Shown here in pieces: positions 43,677 through 52,203 of a DNA stretch of 64,000 nt. The translations under genes and the position numbers were made by a program. The DNA comes from Bacteriovorax sp. PP10 (GTDB lineage: Bacteria > Bdellovibrionota > Bacteriovoracia > Bacteriovoracales > Bacteriovoracaceae): assembly GCF_035013165.1 (NCBI RefSeq), contig NZ_JAYGJQ010000001.1:1922001-1986000 (forward strand). The letters are read 5' to 3'. Every line of letters begins with the position of its first letter. The stretch's first letter is position 1. Below the pieces are notes generated by a model. The model made no database searches and was not told where the DNA came from. It saw only the letters and a program-made list of their open reading frames with translations.

Positions 43677-46097
43677 GTGAGTGAAGGTAAAACAAAAGTT
43701 GTTTTTGTACAATTGGGTTCACCCAAAAGTCCTGAGATTAAGGACGTAAGGGCCTTTTTAAAGGAGTTTCTGGCCGATCCACGAGTGGTCGATATCAATC
43801 CAATCCTCTGGAAACTCATTCTAAATTTGTTTGTCCTGCCATTTAGACCGGCACAGTCGGCCAAGCTTTATAGAAGAATCTGGGACGGGAAGAGCTTTCC
43901 GCTCCTGACGATTACCCGTGATTTTACCTCTAAAGTCAGAAGTTTTCTTAAATCCCCTAAGGTGGAAGTCAATCATGCCTTCTTGTTGTCGACGCCAAGG
44001 GTGTCTGATGTATGGGATGAGTGGGAGAAAGATCCGACGCCTGCGACTAAGTTAAAAGTTATTCCCATGTTCCCACAGTACTCTGAATCGACTATTGCTT
44101 CAGGGATTGATGGGCTTGCTCACGTGATTAAGGGAAGAGTTAAAATTCCAGAAATCAGCGTAGTGACAAATTTCCATACTTCAAAAGCATTCATTGATAA
44201 CTCGGTAGCGCAGATTGATGACTACCTGGCGAAGTTTAAAGCGAAGGGTGTAACGATTGACCGTTTACTTTTAACTTTCCATGGAATTCAAAAAAGAAGA
44301 GTCGTGCAAAAAGGAGATGCCTATTATCTTCACTGTTATGAAACTTTCTTCTTATTACGCGAGCGTTTAAAAAATATTGACCACGCTCATGTGACGATCA
44401 CATTCCAGTCACGTTTTGGTTCAGAAGAATGGTTAACTCCATACACTGAAGACACGGTCGTAAAATTAGTTAAGGAAGGCGAGAAGAATCTTGCCGTTTA
44501 TTCTCCAAGCTTCGTAGTCGATTGTTTAGAGACATTAGATGAATTGGGAGTAGAGTTAAAACATACTGCTAATGAGGGTGGTGGAGATATTCACTTCATC
44601 CCATGTCTAAACGACAGCGATAACTGGTGCCGAGACTTTGCAAGCTTCGTTGAAAACCAATGTATCGCTGATAGTGATACACGAGAAAAAGATTTTTATA
44701 CTTTAGAAAAAAGCGACTATAAGGAATTTGAAACTATGAGTGCAAAAGAACTTAAGCAAAAATCGACTCCGCTAACACCGGAAGCGAAATCATCAATCTT
44801 CATTGTAGGACTTACGATCTTTTTAGATTTAGTTGGTTTCTCAATTATTTTCCCACTGTTTCCAAGTTTAGCGAAACACTACCTTGAAGTGGACTCACAA
44901 AACGTTTTCCTTCAAGCGATCTTTGGTTCAATCCAATCAATTTCAAACTACACGGCGAACTCAACAAGTTCTTTTTCAGGAATTGTTTTATTCGGTGGGA
45001 TGTTAGGAGCAATCTATTCAGGACTACAATTCATCGCTGCACCTCTTTGGGGAGCATGGTCGGATCGTATTGGTAGAAAGCCAGTACTTGTCCGCTCAAT
45101 GGCCGGAATGGCCGTGGGGTACGCGATCTGGATTTTCTCCGGATCGTTCACACTTTTAATTATCTCAAGAATTATTGACGGTATTATGGGTGGAAACATT
45201 TCTACTGCAACTGCCGTTGTGGCCGATGTAACAACAAAAGAAAACCGTTCTAAAGGAATGGCCATCATTGGTGTTTGTTTCGCTCTAGGATTTGTTGTCG
45301 GGCCCGCTTTCGGTGGAATTTTATCGTTAATCGATTTAACGAAAATCTTTCCTGGATCTGTAGCATACGGAATCAACCCATTTTCTATGCCAGCTCTTTT
45401 TGCTTTCTTACTTTCTATTTTCAATACAATCTGGATTAAAACGAAGTTCAAAGAGAGTTTACCGGAATCAATGAGAGGAAAAGTTCACACAGAAAGAAGT
45501 GCAAACATCTTCAAACTTTTCAAACCACTTCCATACCCAGGTGTTAACTTAGTTAACATGGGATACTTTGCTTTCCTTGCTGCTTTCTCAGGAATGGAAT
45601 TCACATTAACTTTCCTTGCTGCTGAAAGACTAAATTACACATCAATGCAAAACGCTTACATCTTTATCTACATTGGATTCATCATTGCTTTCGTACAAGG
45701 TGGAGTTGTGAGAAGAAAGGCCGCTGATGTTGGTGAAAAGAAGATGGCCTTAATTGGTATGGTTTCACTTATCCCAGGACTTTTATTAATCGCTATCGCT
45801 TACTCGTCACTAATGCTTTACGCTGGATTATTTTTCTTAGCGGTAGGGTCTTCGATGATCATGCCATGTCTTACAACTCTGGTAACGTTCTATACTCCGC
45901 CAGCTGAACAAGGGCGCAGTGTAGGGATCTTTAGATCAATGGGAGCTCTTGCTCGCGTTGTGGGTCCAGTTGCAGCAGCAGTGATTTACTATAAGAGTGG
46001 ATCGGCAGCACCTTATTATATTGGTTCTGCATTTTTATTAATTCCAATTTTCATGGTGGCGAAACTTCCAGAAGTTATTCACCACGCTGATGCTTAG
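43677..46097 (+). CDS. hemH: Ferrochelatase-MFS transporter fusion protein
   Basis: One open frame encodes 806 residues. Residues about 1-330 are a full ferrochelatase, which inserts iron into protoporphyrin (or coproporphyrin): [27 protein letters not shown], the catalytic His202 in [27 protein letters not shown] and Glu285 in [15 protein letters not shown] are all intact. A charged linker (about 331-370) leads to an MFS domain of about 12 membrane segments with motif [12 protein letters not shown], like the TetA/DHA1 group. No stop or frameshift separates them. An in-frame ATG at 44736 with AAGGA 10 bases upstream might also allow the transporter alone. The fusion suggests that haem or a porphyrin is moved by the transporter. 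I know of no such characterised protein. Confidence 0.92.
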   Translation: MSEGKTKVVFVQLGSPKSPEIKDVRAFLKEFLADPRVVDINPILWKLILNLFVLPFRPAQSAKLYRRIWDGKSFPLLTITRDFTSKVRSFLKSPKVEVNHAFLLSTPRVSDVWDEWEKDPTPATKLKVIPMFPQYSESTIASGIDGLAHVIKGRVKIPEISVVTNFHTSKAFIDNSVAQIDDYLAKFKAKGVTIDRLLLTFHGIQKRRVVQKGDAYYLHCYETFFLLRERLKNIDHAHVTITFQSRFGSEEWLTPYTEDTVVKLVKEGEKNLAVYSPSFVVDCLETLDELGVELKHTANEGGGDIHFIPCLNDSDNWCRDFASFVENQCIADSDTREKDFYTLEKSDYKEFETMSAKELKQKSTPLTPEAKSSIFIVGLTIFLDLVGFSIIFPLFPSLAKHYLEVDSQNVFLQAIFGSIQSISNYTANSTSSFSGIVLFGGMLGAIYSGLQFIAAPLWGAWSDRIGRKPVLVRSMAGMAVGYAIWIFSGSFTLLIISRIIDGIMGGNISTATAVVADVTTKENRSKGMAIIGVCFALGFVVGPAFGGILSLIDLTKIFPGSVAYGINPFSMPALFAFLLSIFNTIWIKTKFKESLPESMRGKVHTERSANIFKLFKPLPYPGVNLVNMGYFAFLAAFSGMEFTLTFLAAERLNYTSMQNAYIFIYIGFIIAFVQGGVVRRKAADVGEKKMALIGMVSLIPGLLLIAIAYSSLMLYAGLFFLAVGSSMIMPCLTTLVTFYTPPAEQGRSVGIFRSMGALARVVGPVAAAVIYYKSGSAAPYYIGSAFLLIPIFMVAKLPEVIHHADA

Positions 46098-46103
46098 GAT
46101 TTT

Positions 46104-46493
46104 ATGAAATTAGGTTATGTAATTTATTACGTATCAAGTGTTGAAGAGACAATTCTCTTTTATGAAAAAGCTTTTTCTATGAAGAGAAAATTTGTTCATG
46201 AGTCAGGAGAGTACGGAGAGCTTGATACAGGAGAAACGACTTTGTCATTTGCGAGTTTCACGATGGCAGACTCTAATGGGATTGGGTTTAAGAAAAGAGA
46301 TCCATCATTCCAGTCTTCTGATATGGAGATTGGGCTAGTCAGTGAGAACGTAGCAGAGTCTCATCATAGTGCTGTGGCCTCTGGTGCAGTGGAAGTAAAG
46401 AAGCCTGAAGTAAAACCTTGGGGACAGACTGTCAGTTACGTTAGAGACCTTAATGGGTTTTTAATAGAACTGTGTTCGCCGATAAGGCAATGA
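46104..46493 (+). CDS. Glyoxalase/bleomycin-resistance fold protein (VOC superfamily)
   Basis: The 129-residue protein has the beta-alpha-beta-beta-beta modules of the vicinal oxygen chelate fold: LGYVIYYVSSVEETILFYEKAF, then GETTLSFAS, and a second half with PWGQTVSYVRDLNGFLIELCSPI. The metal-binding Glu in FLIELC is present; His positions are less clear. The family includes lyases, dioxygenases and resistance proteins, so the activity is unknown. It starts six bases after the fusion gene and is likely on the same transcript. Confidence 0.85.
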   Translation: MKLGYVIYYVSSVEETILFYEKAFSMKRKFVHESGEYGELDTGETTLSFASFTMADSNGIGFKKRDPSFQSSDMEIGLVSENVAESHHSAVASGAVEVKKPEVKPWGQTVSYVRDLNGFLIELCSPIRQ

Positions 46494-46498
46494 CTTAT

Positions 46499-46633
46499 CT
46501 AAGGTTCAAACCAATCAATATTTATACACATTAATGTTTCAGAGGAAGAATCACGTGCTTTCTCTGTAACTTCTCTAATCGTCTGAACAATTTTTTCTCT
46601 AATCCAAATTTTATCTTTCTTAGAGATAACCAT
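46499..46633 (-). CDS. Possible small protein (44 residues)
   Basis: An ATG-started frame encodes MVISKKDKIWIREKIVQTIR and continues to IDWFEP. It is charged, with a likely helix. GGGG lies about four bases upstream of the start. It lies 29 bases after the small secreted-protein gene on the same strand and fills the otherwise unexplained 170-base gap. It could be a chance ORF. Confidence 0.35.
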   Translation of the reverse strand: MVISKKDKIWIREKIVQTIREVTEKARDSSSETLMCINIDWFEP

Positions 46634-46662
46634 GGGCCCCGTATAAAAAAGAGATTTTTTAT

Positions 46663-46983
46663 CTAAAGAGTCGAGTCATCTTTAATACTTAAATTATGAA
46701 CAGCACATAAGCTATCTAAAATAACTTTCACTGTGTAGCTTGCTTTATAAACATACCCGTTAACAGTGTAGACATTTAAAACTTCAGAAGTTTCTTTAGT
46801 TACTTGAGCGCTTACTTTTTCTACCTTAGATGAAACTCCATCAATATCAGAAGATTCAAATCCATAACTGCGTGCCACTTGATCAAGGTTCATTTTAGCA
46901 ATATCAAGAGCTGCACTACTGCAATCATCAGCAAAAGAAACAGAAGAAATAACAAGAGATAGAGCAATAATTAACTTTTTCAT
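46663..46983 (-). CDS. Small secreted protein, unknown function
   Basis: The 106-residue protein has a signal peptide (MKKLIIALSLVISSVSFA) and two Cys in the mature form (DDCSSA and SLCAVH) that could make one disulfide. The rest is Val/Ser/Lys-rich and likely mixed alpha/beta. I recognise no family. It has an AT-rich upstream gap of about 115 bases shared with the end of the TIGR02147-type gene, and may be followed by the 44-residue ORF. Confidence 0.65.
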   Translation of the reverse strand: MKKLIIALSLVISSVSFADDCSSAALDIAKMNLDQVARSYGFESSDIDGVSSKVEKVSAQVTKETSEVLNVYTVNGYVYKASYTVKVILDSLCAVHNLSIKDDSTL

Positions 46984-47098
46984 TGTGGGTCCTTGTATGT
47001 TTTTTAGTTGTTGTGGTTATTCATGACCACTTTAACCTAACCCAATAAAGACAGTAATTTTTTGAATTTATTACACGATCTATTATTAAAATTAAGAA

Positions 47099-47917
47099 TT
47101 AAACCTCGAAAAAATCCACACATATCGACTGAAGTTTCTCTTCAGGCGAATCTTTAACGATTTTTCTGGCCTCATCAATGGCCTTGATAAAGATTTCTCT
47201 TACTTTCACAATATCTTTTTCGCTAATAGAGACCACATTGGAAAAATGAAGATTGCCAGGTTCATTAACGTCAATGGCCTGGAGAGCTTTCATGCGCCAG
47301 TTAGAGTGGTGACGTTGAATGTGAGGGGAGTCTTTTGATAAGTGAATCCTTGTGACTCCAATTGAATAGGTATTGCCAGTTTTTGCCACTAACCCCGTCG
47401 AGGTTAGAAACTCCAGTACATCGAGAATTTTATCTTTTGAAAGATTGAGTTTTCTGGAAATAGCTCCCGCTGATTGAAATTCTTTAATTGTCACCAGAAT
47501 GTGAACAGCAGAATAAATCCAGCTTGAGTAATAAATTTCCTGATCAACGATTTTTAAACTCGCCTTAACATTTGTACGCTTTTTTAGGTCTGAGTTTTTA
47601 ATGATCAATTCATCAATTTCATTTTTATAAAAAGTTTTTAAATCTTCGCTTCCAGCTCTTTCAAGATGAATCAGAAGCAGGAAATATCTGCTTTCTTCTT
47701 TTGAGTGATCAAAAAAAGTGTTGAGCTTTGATCCTTGTTCAAGAGTGAAGTTCGTTTCAGTATTTAGAACTTGAGAGATATAAGTGTTTTGGCAGTTTAA
47801 AAACTCTGCCATCTTTAGTTTCTGGCCACGCCCTTTTGAAGGCATGCTCTTAATTTTTTCATTTAAGTAGGTTTTGTAATGAGAAAATTCGAAGATTGAA
47901 GCATTCATTTGGGGCAT
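47099..47917 (-). CDS. TIGR02147 (DUF4423) family regulator-like protein
   Basis: The 272-residue protein matches the family abundant in Fibrobacter and Bdellovibrio relatives: FEFSHYKTYLNEKIKSMPSK near the N-terminus, then an HTH-like segment (KMAEFLNCQNTYISQVLN), the EESRYFLLLIHLERAG stretch, and a later winged-helix-like part (GAISRKLNLSKDKILDVLEFL). Members are believed to regulate transcription and often sit next to secreted-protein genes; here a secreted protein is divergent (212-base gap) and another lies downstream. ATG 47908 is an alternative start three residues on. Confidence 0.82.
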   Translation of the reverse strand: MPQMNASIFEFSHYKTYLNEKIKSMPSKGRGQKLKMAEFLNCQNTYISQVLNTETNFTLEQGSKLNTFFDHSKEESRYFLLLIHLERAGSEDLKTFYKNEIDELIIKNSDLKKRTNVKASLKIVDQEIYYSSWIYSAVHILVTIKEFQSAGAISRKLNLSKDKILDVLEFLTSTGLVAKTGNTYSIGVTRIHLSKDSPHIQRHHSNWRMKALQAIDVNEPGNLHFSNVVSISEKDIVKVREIFIKAIDEARKIVKDSPEEKLQSICVDFFEV

Positions 47918-48129
47918 ACCTTGTAAAAACTACTACAGTCAAAAAATTGTTCAAAAAGCTATTGTTAACCATTATGTGTCTATGTATTCAAGTGGTTAGG
48001 TGTTGTAAGTTCAGTGATAGCTGAATTCTAAGTTAGATTTTAGCATAATTATACGTTTTTTAAAATACCCTCTCATAGTAAATCTCTGGCAAGAAAAAAC
48101 AGTGCTACTATCAACCAGTTGGAGAATTT

Positions 48130-49011
48130 ATGAACTTAAAAAATATTATGATGGCAGGGATCCTTCTTGTGGGTCTAACAAATTTATCGCACGCAGTGGA
48201 AGGAGGAGACTCTGGAGGCGGAGGCGATGCTACAGAGGCCCGAGTTGATGAAATCAGAAATGATATCTTTAAATGGGTTAATAATGGTGGTCCATCGAAT
48301 CTGGACTATCCGTCGGATTTAACAATTGAGACTTATGTAAAAAAGATGTCAGAAGTTCTCGTTCCTAAATATGTTGTTGTGGGTTTTACACAAAAAGAAG
48401 TTTTAGTCGGTACTTCTGAAAAAACATGTAAGGGATATGTAGATCAAGAGACAAAAAGAAAACACATTCTTTGTAATATTCCTCGCTTTCAAAATACTTC
48501 TGAATCAGAGCAATACAGACTTATTCACCACGAATATGCAGGACTCGTAAATGTAGAAAAAAATGATGGTGAGAGTTCAGATTATGTTATCTCAAACCAG
48601 TTAACAGATTTCCTTGTTGAGAAAACAGTTTTAAGACTAGCGATTAAAAAAGAAGAGCCGGTTGATATTTACAATCCGAAAAGAGTCATTCTTAAAAATG
48701 TCGTCATTTGTTCAGTTATGTGCAATGAAGAAATCACTGGCCACTTAGGGCATGATCTAGCGAGAATTGGCACTATCTATTATGCTGAAGCAACTGAAGA
48801 GAATAATCATCTCAATACATGTATGTCTAATGCAGAATCTCTTCCGCTATATTCAGATCGTATGGATGAAAGATCAGTTAAGAATTGCACTAAAGCTTTA
48901 ACAGGAAAATTTCGCTGGAAAAGTGTTGATATAGACACTCACCACCCTGATGAAGCTGGAGCTGAGGACTGGTATTTATCTATAAAAGTTAATCCGAAAA
49001 AAAAGAAATAA
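48130..49011 (+). CDS. Secreted protein with a possible HHExxG site, unknown function
   Basis: The 293-residue protein has a signal peptide ending LSHA, then a Gly/Asp-rich opening (EGGDSGGGGDATEAR) seen in several secreted proteins of this lineage. The segment RLIHHEYAGLVNVE resembles a metalloprotease helix but lacks a clear third ligand. A second half with paired Cys (VVICSVMCNEE, HLNTCMSNAE) appears to be a separate domain. GGAG five bases before the ATG supports the start. It is divergent from the TIGR02147-type gene, which may regulate it. The function is unknown. Confidence 0.68.
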   Translation: MNLKNIMMAGILLVGLTNLSHAVEGGDSGGGGDATEARVDEIRNDIFKWVNNGGPSNLDYPSDLTIETYVKKMSEVLVPKYVVVGFTQKEVLVGTSEKTCKGYVDQETKRKHILCNIPRFQNTSESEQYRLIHHEYAGLVNVEKNDGESSDYVISNQLTDFLVEKTVLRLAIKKEEPVDIYNPKRVILKNVVICSVMCNEEITGHLGHDLARIGTIYYAEATEENNHLNTCMSNAESLPLYSDRMDERSVKNCTKALTGKFRWKSVDIDTHHPDEAGAEDWYLSIKVNPKKKK

Positions 49012-49023
49012 AAAAATGACATC

Positions 49024-49046
49024 AGGCCTTGAGTGAGTCAAGGCCT
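49024..49046. terminator. Bidirectional hairpin between convergent genes
   Basis: Perfect arms AGGCCTTGA (49024-49032) and TCAAGGCCT (49038-49046) enclose a five-base loop. It lies between the secreted-protein gene and the metallo-hydrolase gene and touches the latter's stop. T-runs are short. Confidence 0.65.
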
Positions 49047-49710
49047 AACATAAAAATGGATTGTGTTTTTTCTCTTCAAAGATTCTCGTCATCCCACCAT
49101 GTCCGGCAATGACTCGTGTTTCATCCGGCAAAGTCAAAAGTCTCTCTTTTATAGATTTGATAATGAGATTCCCATCTCCACCAGGCAGATCACTTCTTCC
49201 AATCGATCGCTGAAAAAGAGTGTCACCAGCGAAAGCTATCGGCTCATCAAAGTATTCAGTATAAAAAGAACAAGACCCAGGCGTATGCCCTGGAGTATGA
49301 AGTGTTTTTAGAAATGTCTTAATTTCCGGATCTTCAAAACTAAACTCTTCACCATCTTCAAGATAAGCGTCCAGCGGTTTTGGAGAACCCACGATTTGCC
49401 TGAAGAACATCCCTTGCTGAGGAAGCATGTCATAGAGAAACTGATCACCTTTATGCAAATGTAGTGTGGCCCCAGTCGCATTGGCCACTTCAGTACTTCT
49501 TCCGATGTGATCGAAGTGGGCGTGAGTGTGAATCAGTTTTTTAACTTTGATATTCAGGTCTTTAATTTTTTGCAGAATAAATTCGTGATCATTTCCCGGA
49601 TCGATAATAATCGCTTCACGAGTTGTATCAGAGTAGAGGATAGAGCAGTTACATTGGTAACTGCCCACAGGAAAACTAATTAAATTAAGTGAGTTTTTTT
49701 TTAGGATCAA
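49045..49710 (-). CDS. Metallo-beta-lactamase-fold hydrolase (glyoxalase II-like)
   Basis: The 221-residue protein has all di-metal motifs: THAHFDHIG (HxHxDH), LHTPGHTPGSC (His), AGDTLFQRSIGRSDLPGGDG (bridging Asp) and VIAGHGGMTR (last His). It resembles YcbL and short glyoxalase II enzymes that hydrolyse thioesters such as S-lactoylglutathione, but it lacks the C-terminal helical domain of true glyoxalase II. It is cytoplasmic, with no signal peptide. The actual substrate is not known. Confidence 0.88.
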   Translation of the reverse strand: MILKKNSLNLISFPVGSYQCNCSILYSDTTREAIIIDPGNDHEFILQKIKDLNIKVKKLIHTHAHFDHIGRSTEVANATGATLHLHKGDQFLYDMLPQQGMFFRQIVGSPKPLDAYLEDGEEFSFEDPEIKTFLKTLHTPGHTPGSCSFYTEYFDEPIAFAGDTLFQRSIGRSDLPGGDGNLIIKSIKERLLTLPDETRVIAGHGGMTRIFEEKKHNPFLC

Positions 49711-49775
49711 GGACTATTCGCCGGAAGGGAAAACTCGTCTAAATGAAATTTTCTCATTAGTTGCTATTAAGAAGT

Positions 49776-49801
49776 TTAAATACTGCTGCGGCAGTATTTA
49801 A
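49776..49801 (-). terminator. Hairpin after the bacterioferritin gene
   Basis: Perfect 11-base arms TTAAATACTGC (49776-49786) and GCAGTATTTAA (49791-49801) with a four-base loop overlap the bfr stop codon. The following T-content is modest, so it may be a terminator or an mRNA-stabilising end. Confidence 0.6.
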
Positions 49802-50280
49802 TTTCCCTTCTCCATTTCGATCTGAGACTGAATAAAGTTTTGAACACCAATTTGCTTTAATAGCGACAATTGAGTTTCTAACCAGTCAACATGCTCTTCT
49901 TCACTCTCAAGGATGTGAAGGAAAAGATTACGAGTTACGTAGTCTGCTTCAGACTCAGCTAACTTGATACATTGTTTTAAGTGAGGAACAGCTTCGTTCT
50001 CAACAGAAAGATCCGCTTCCATAACTTCTTGAACAGTTTGCCCGATTCTAATACGGTCAAGCTTCTGAAGATTTGGAAGACCTTCTAAGAAAAGGATACG
50101 CTTGATAAGTTCATCAGCGTGTTTCATTTCATCAATTGAAGCTTTGTATTCAAGGCGACCTAGTTTTTCCAGTCCCCAGTTTTGTAACATTCTTGCGTGA
50201 AGAAAATATTGGTTAATGGCCGTTAACTCTTTCGTTAGAACAGAATTAAGAGCATCAATGATTGCTTGGCTTCCTTGCAT
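49798..50280 (-). CDS. bfr: Bacterioferritin
   Basis: The 160-residue protein forms the 24-mer that stores ferric iron and binds haem. The ferroxidase ligands appear in order: Glu18, Glu51 and His54 in DEMKHADELI, Glu in the third helix, and Glu-His in ESEEEHVDWLE. The haem ligand Met52 is present. Length matches E. coli Bfr (158). It follows bfd by 37 bases in the same transcript, which fits iron storage with ferredoxin-driven release. The promoter lies upstream of bfd. Confidence 0.95.
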   Translation of the reverse strand: MQGSQAIIDALNSVLTKELTAINQYFLHARMLQNWGLEKLGRLEYKASIDEMKHADELIKRILFLEGLPNLQKLDRIRIGQTVQEVMEADLSVENEAVPHLKQCIKLAESEADYVTRNLFLHILESEEEHVDWLETQLSLLKQIGVQNFIQSQIEMEKGN

Positions 50281-50317
50281 AAGTAGACTCCAGTAAGTGT
50301 GGTGTGATTGGAGACAA

Positions 50318-50515
50318 TTATGAGTCGGATTTTTTAGTTTTGGAATCTAAATTGTTTTGATTTTCGAGGATTTTTTTAACAGCATCGACTACACACGATC
50401 CGCATGAATCGCCAATTCCTAGATTTTTGAGAATTTGCTCTTGTGAATTGTGAGAAGGCCTGATTTGATCAAGCAGCATTTTCTCAGTTATCCCTTTACA
50501 AATACAGATATACAT
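50318..50515 (-). CDS. bfd: Bacterioferritin-associated ferredoxin
   Basis: The 65-residue protein is the [2Fe-2S] Bfd domain; it reduces stored iron in Bfr for release. The four Cys are in MYICICKG and GDSCGSCV, the expected Cx1C and Cx2C spacing. The C-terminus is a basic/acidic tail after about residue 52. It is first in the bfd-bfr pair; a promoter-like site lies just upstream. I did not see a clear Fur box. Confidence 0.93.
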   Translation of the reverse strand: MYICICKGITEKMLLDQIRPSHNSQEQILKNLGIGDSCGSCVVDAVKKILENQNNLDSKTKKSDS

Positions 50516-50537
50516 TTGGTTTTCCTCTTATAGTTGT

Positions 50538-50565
50538 ATCTTAAATCAAAAGTATGCCAAGTCAA
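50538..50565 (-). promoter_or_regulatory. Promoter of bfd-bfr
   Basis: On the minus strand TTGACT (50560-50565) and TAAGAT (50538-50543) are 16 bases apart, about 20 bases before bfd. Confidence 0.55.
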
Positions 50566-50614
50566 ACATTAATCGCACTGGTCTAATAAGTGCTTAATAT
50601 CATGAACTTGGGGT

Positions 50615-50629
50615 AGGTATTATATACCT
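50615..50629. repeat. Palindrome AGGTAT-TAT-ATACCT upstream of the phospholipase D gene
   Basis: A perfect inverted repeat with six-base arms lies between the divergent bfd and phospholipase D-family genes, about 105 bases before the latter. It resembles the sites at 31816 and 1006 and may be an operator. Confidence 0.35.
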
Positions 50630-50702
50630 GTCAAAAGACCTGACACCCCTCTGAATCTTTTACAGGCCGCCCCAGGCCGGTCTTTTTCAGCGCTACAATT
50701 GA

Positions 50703-50720
50703 GGCATTAATTTAAATGCC
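50703..50720 (+). repeat. Inverted repeat just before the phospholipase D ribosome-binding site
   Basis: GGCATT and AATGCC surround six bases, immediately upstream of GAGGG and the ATG. It could be an operator or an mRNA hairpin near the ribosome-binding site. Confidence 0.3.
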
Positions 50721-50733
50721 GTGAGGGCCATGT

Positions 50734-52203
50734 ATGAAGAAGACGATGCTTACTCTTTCTCTATTAGCGACGACTTTAATGAGTTCAAATGTATTTGCAG
50801 CTAATGACAATCCATTCATTAGTAAGAGTACGAAGGCCCACAATATCGTCCTGCTTAATCACGGATTAGGTTCGTTAGAAGAGCGTCTTCAGATGATTGA
50901 TCGTGCAGAGAAATTCATCGACGTTGAATACTTCATTTATAGAACAGATAAATCTGCAAAACTTTTTACTCAGGCGCTTATTAAAAAAGCTCGTCAGGGC
51001 GTCAAGGTCAGAGTGTTGCTTGATTACTTCATGGTTAAGAGTGACTTCTCTCCTTACTATGCACATGAATTAGAAAAAGAAGGTGTCGAAGTTAAGTACT
51101 TTAACGTAACGGCGACAGCGAATTTATTTTCAGGACAATATAGAAACCACAGAAAAGTTTTACTGGTTGACGGTAAAGAGGCCATCACTGGTGGACGTAA
51201 TATTGGAGATGAGTATTTTGACTTAAGTGCAGAGTACAACTTTATGGACCGCGAACTTCACATTGAAGGTGAGTTAGTTGAAGCGATTCACAAAACATTT
51301 GATGAGACATTCGCTGCTAAACTTAGTGAGTACGTTTCTCGCGGAGTAAAACCTAAAATTACAGATGCTCGTTATAAGAGAGGGGATGATATCGTCCTTG
51401 CTGAACAGTTTGATACAGACTTAAAAAACTGGCAGGCAAAAGTATCTGCAGCAGAAAGTTTCATGAGTTCACCTCTTGATTCTCGAGTTGAAGCAGAAAT
51501 CAGAGAGAAAGGGAAAGATGAATTAAGCAAAGAGTATCGTGGTGTATGTGACCAGATTTCATTTCACTCAGAGTACCCGACGATCGGAACAAAAAATAGA
51601 AAAACCAACAGAGTTGTAAAACACGATATTTTTGAGCGTATCAATAACTCAAAAGAATCAATCATGATGGACTCACCATACTTCATCGTGAACGATGAAT
51701 TAGGAACAACTCTTGATAGTGCATTAGCAAGAAAAGTAAAAGTTGAGCTTTTAACAAACAGCTTAAACTCGACAGACGCGATTTACGTGTACACAGTATT
51801 TGATAGCATTATCCCAAAATGGTTAGAAAAAGGACTGGACTCTTATATCTTCACAGGGCACAGACCAAAATCATATGAAGTGGTAGAAGACCTGGCAGGA
51901 GAAGCGCGTTTTGGTGTTCACGCTAAGACTTTTATTTTTGACCACAAAGATGTTGTGATCGGAACGTATAACGTTGACCCAAGATCAGCAAACTTTAACT
52001 CTGAAATGATTGTTTCATGTGAGAACAATAAAGAATTAGCAGACGCTGTTCAAAAAGATATCGACTCTCGTCTGGTTAACAGTATTCACCTGGACTCTCA
52101 ACAGGCCATCAAAGATGCCGAGTTTTACCAAACAGGGTTTAGCAAGAAGATGGTGTACTACTTCCTTAAAGGACCTTCAAACTGGTTAGATTATTTACTA
52201 TAA
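50734..52203 (+). CDS. Periplasmic phospholipase D / cardiolipin synthase-like protein
   Basis: The 489-residue protein has a signal peptide (ending SNVFAA) and two HKD motifs: NHRKVLLVDGKEAITGGRNIGDEY (about residue 139-161) and HAKTFIFDHKDVVIGTYNVDPRS (about residue 397-419). Both are complete, so the enzyme should be active. The layout matches bacterial PLD-family proteins that transfer phosphatidyl groups or hydrolyse phospholipid or nucleic acid. Unlike typical cardiolipin synthases it has no N-terminal membrane hairpin. In a predator such an enzyme could act on prey lipids, but that is inference. GAGGG precedes the start. It overlaps the convergent RimK-like gene by six bases. Confidence 0.88.
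   Translation: MKKTMLTLSLLATTLMSSNVFAANDNPFISKSTKAHNIVLLNHGLGSLEERLQMIDRAEKFIDVEYFIYRTDKSAKLFTQALIKKARQGVKVRVLLDYFMVKSDFSPYYAHELEKEGVEVKYFNVTATANLFSGQYRNHRKVLLVDGKEAITGGRNIGDEYFDLSAEYNFMDRELHIEGELVEAIHKTFDETFAAKLSEYVSRGVKPKITDARYKRGDDIVLAEQFDTDLKNWQAKVSAAESFMSSPLDSRVEAEIREKGKDELSKEYRGVCDQISFHSEYPTIGTKNRKTNRVVKHDIFERINNSKESIMMDSPYFIVNDELGTTLDSALARKVKVELLTNSLNSTDAIYVYTVFDSIIPKWLEKGLDSYIFTGHRPKSYEVVEDLAGEARFGVHAKTFIFDHKDVVIGTYNVDPRSANFNSEMIVSCENNKELADAVQKDIDSRLVNSIHLDSQQAIKDAEFYQTGFSKKMVYYFLKGPSNWLDYLL

Noticed and set aside
44640-44760. Two separate genes (hemH and an MFS gene) split by a missed stop
   Set aside because: The frame is continuous with no stop in the linker; the internal ATG remains only a possible secondary start.
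45014-45451. 145-residue antisense frame inside the MFS part of the fusion gene
   Set aside because: It is the mirror of a real coding region with strong motifs on the plus strand, and has no own ribosome-binding site or recognisable product.
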